Position numbers and translations under genes: made by a program. Under the pieces are notes generated by a model. It saw only the letters and a program-made list of their open reading frames with translations. It was not told the DNA's origin and made no database searches. Positions 61,777-64,000 of a stretch of 64,000 nt of DNA are shown piece after piece. Where the stretch lies: the NCBI GenBank assembly GCA_028023455.1, contig JAQFVV010012398.1, positions 10,593,160 to 10,657,159 on the forward strand. The letters are read 5' to 3'. This DNA is from Epiperipatus broadwayi (Eukaryota; Onychophora; Udeonychophora; Euonychophora; Peripatidae). How positions within the stretch are numbered: the stretch's first letter is position 1; the number at the start of each line of letters is the position of its first letter.

Positions 61777-63759
61777 AATATATATATATATATAAAGGAA
61801 CACAATATATATATATAATAAAGATAGACAATAAATTATTAAACCTTCCGTCTATACTAAGAATAAACATTATGAAACTTATATAATAAATGAGCATCCC
61901 TATTTAACCATGTATAATTATTTTATAACTAGAACCTATTCACAATAACTATTTTTAATCATTTTAAATTTGAAAATCTAATAATATAACATTTTAAGTA
62001 TTAGGAAACTAATTATCCCTAAAATAGATGGATAGCACGCTCCATTATTTCTTACATTGCCTGTACATGTATTGAGATTTAATTTACATAATATTTCTGC
62101 ATTGATGAGCAGGGCAATACGTACATCTCAATCATTTTTATTGATATTATTTTCACATAATGGAATCTTAAATTACAAATATAACCACTTTAATCTTAGT
62201 TTTCATTACATATGATCTTTTAACAAAGTAGAATTATAAATTATAAATTAGTTTTTTTACTGCATAGGTTAGGTTATAGTTATAGAACACAATAGACAAA
62301 CAAAAATGATTTATAAATTAATTTAATAAAAATACACTCTCCACCCTTCATTAATTCTCTACATAATTCTAAGAATTGAAACATAACCTTCCTTGACAAG
62401 ATGCGTGGAATAAGAAAGAAAGTAAAAAAAAAACAATTTATCTATGTGTTATTTATTGCTTTTAAAATTTGACAGCTTTAAATTTGGCATCTTCTCAGCT
62501 CAATTCTTCCCTTGGGATTATGAGAGCAGAGAAGCGTAAACACCTTTAATGTTTTAAATTTCTCCTTCCATCATTCAAGGTAACATAAATATAAATGCAA
62601 AAATACTACAGATAGATTTCTAATTTGTTAATTAATGAAACCAGTAGATGTAATATTAATAATAAATATTATATATAATTTACAAGGTTAAGACCAACTA
62701 ATGAAATATATGTTGAAGAAAATTGAGTTATGATTATAAGTTTGAATAAAAGTAAGGCATTTTTACCACAATGAGATGTTTACTTCAGGACTTCTTCTGG
62801 CAAGATAGATATGTGGATCCATGATCTTTGGACTGTTATGGAGCTGGTAGGACATGGATGAATCTTCATTTTGATGGGACTTCTATGGATGCCAATTTCT
62901 CTGATGACTGCCAAGAAGTCAATGCCTGACTACTCACTCATAATAGCGGATACTTTTAACATTTTTATTTCTTCTTGATGGATGATGAAAGATTAGCTAG
63001 CAAAATTTCAAGCAGGATAATTAGTTTGAAACTTGAGGTGAACATCAGGTCTAAAGCGACATGTAGTCGAATATAAAATATGATCTGGAGCAAATATACA
63101 ACTTTCTTTTGTCTTCTATATTATTATTATTATATTTTTTGATAATTCTCTTTCTTGATAATCTTTTTTGATAATTCCTTACACAATGCCCCTTCCATGC
63201 TTATATATATTATTTTATGCCTGGGTCCACTTTCTAATTCTTAATGAATTTAGTTCTGACTTTGCTTCTAATTGATGTTCCATTAATTCTTTACTTCCTC
63301 ATGAACTATGTGCAGCCAAATTGGTTTCCTTTCTATTGACTTTTACTTTTATTTAACATCTTAAAACATGTCCAAACTCTAAAGATGTTGAACAGTAACT
63401 ATTATGCCAAATGTATGTAGAGATAGGGAAATACGGCATTTACCCTCCCTTCTTTTAATGGCTTCCTATCTTTCTTCCATTGTATAAAATATTTTAACAT
63501 TTTTTTACATAATTGATTCTGCTTTTAACAAGATATATTTTTTCTTAAAGTAAAATAGCGTGACTTAAAACAATCAGCTTTTAACATTAAAAAATGTAAA
63601 ATGAAATGTGCACACAATGCGCATATTACTAATGTATGTGGCTATTAAGAAATAAATTATATATGTATGATGGGAGATAGGTTAAATCAAGCAAACATGA
63701 AGCAAGCATATATGCATGTAGATATGCACTGCTTCAATACAGAATCCAGCTATTGGACT
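61777..63759. other. AT-rich non-coding stretch
   Basis: Two TA microsatellites lie at 61778-61793 and 61806-61818, each preceded by GGAACACAATATA. 62780-63070 is GC-richer without coding signal. No gene. Confidence 0.4.
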
Positions 63760-64000
63760 ATAAGTACACTTTACAGGATGCCTAGATAGCAATAAAAATG
63801 GTCATCAGAAATCATATTTTGACTCTGAAGAAAGAGTTCAAAACATAAAGCTGGTTTATGCTTATCATCAATATGCAGGAAAGAATTCTTTTTAATATAG
63901 ACCAATCAGCTGTCCTGTTCACAGAATTGAGAAGTTGATGGAGCTTGTCTGCATTCTGTGCAATAAAGACCAGGTCACTAGCATATGCTAAACAGTCAGT
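63760..64000 (-). pseudogene. LINE reverse transcriptase fragment cut by the window edge (lineage E)
   Basis: From base 64000 downward on the minus strand the translation reads TDCLAYASDLVFIAQNADKL, then HQLLNSVNRTADWS. This is the RT active-site motif (laYADDlvliA.....l..ll......), with one catalytic Asp replaced by Ser. After a frame change, LHIDDKHKPALCF and then DDHFYCYLGIL near 63800 match the downstream k...l......Y.YLGi motif. The rest of the element lies beyond the right edge. Decayed and inactive. Confidence 0.65.

Overview
This window is AT-rich (I judge roughly three quarters A+T by eye), almost gene-free eukaryotic nuclear DNA. The transposon set points to a non-vertebrate animal: Tigger/pogo, piggyBac, Penelope-like elements with GIY-YIG nuclease, several LINE lineages, and many foldback repeats. 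No phylum can be named from the sequence alone. There are no prokaryotic operons, no rRNA or convincing tRNA genes, and no CRISPR array. The only likely host coding sequence I can support is one short terminal exon on the minus strand at 13708-13815.

Layout. 2.8-4.3 kb holds a dead Tigger-like transposase (+). 5.2-5.9 kb (-), 7.4-8.2 kb (+) and 9.6-10.4 kb (+) hold three decayed Penelope-like elements. 6.46-6.92 kb is a 190-bp-arm foldback with a tRNA-like box at its ends. 11.8-12.3 kb is a GC-richer block with a TATA box and a dimeric repeat. 15.4-15.7 kb (-) is a decayed LINE RT. 18.5-19.3 kb (+) is a dead piggyBac transposase carrying an internal 346-bp tandem duplication.

Three copies of one LINE family (here called LINE-A) occupy 20.1-22.0 kb (-), about 24.9-30.1 kb (+, with 5'UTR, zinc-knuckle ORF1 and ORF2) and 44.2-46.8 kb (+, with the 3' end and zf-RVT motif). 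Other LINE lineages lie at 39.1-41.1 kb (+), 47.0-47.3 kb (-) and at the right edge, 63.76-64.0 kb (-). A three-unit inverted/direct repeat cluster fills 36.8-38.0 kb, and related hairpin-bearing repeats lie at 31.1-31.4 and 56.6-57.0 kb. A separate SINE-like family lies at 59.8-60.5 kb, and its tail sequence also occurs inside the piggyBac at 19.3 kb.

Every transposon coding region is broken by stops and frameshifts, so the window reads as a graveyard of transposable elements, probably intronic or intergenic. The points I would check first are: an in-frame TAA at the same codon of RT motif A in two diverged LINE-A copies; an intact 151-codon hydrophobic reading frame between ORF1 and ORF2 of an otherwise broken LINE-A; and the dispersed repeat family with a conserved internal hairpin. 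All family calls come from reading translations by eye; no database search was possible.
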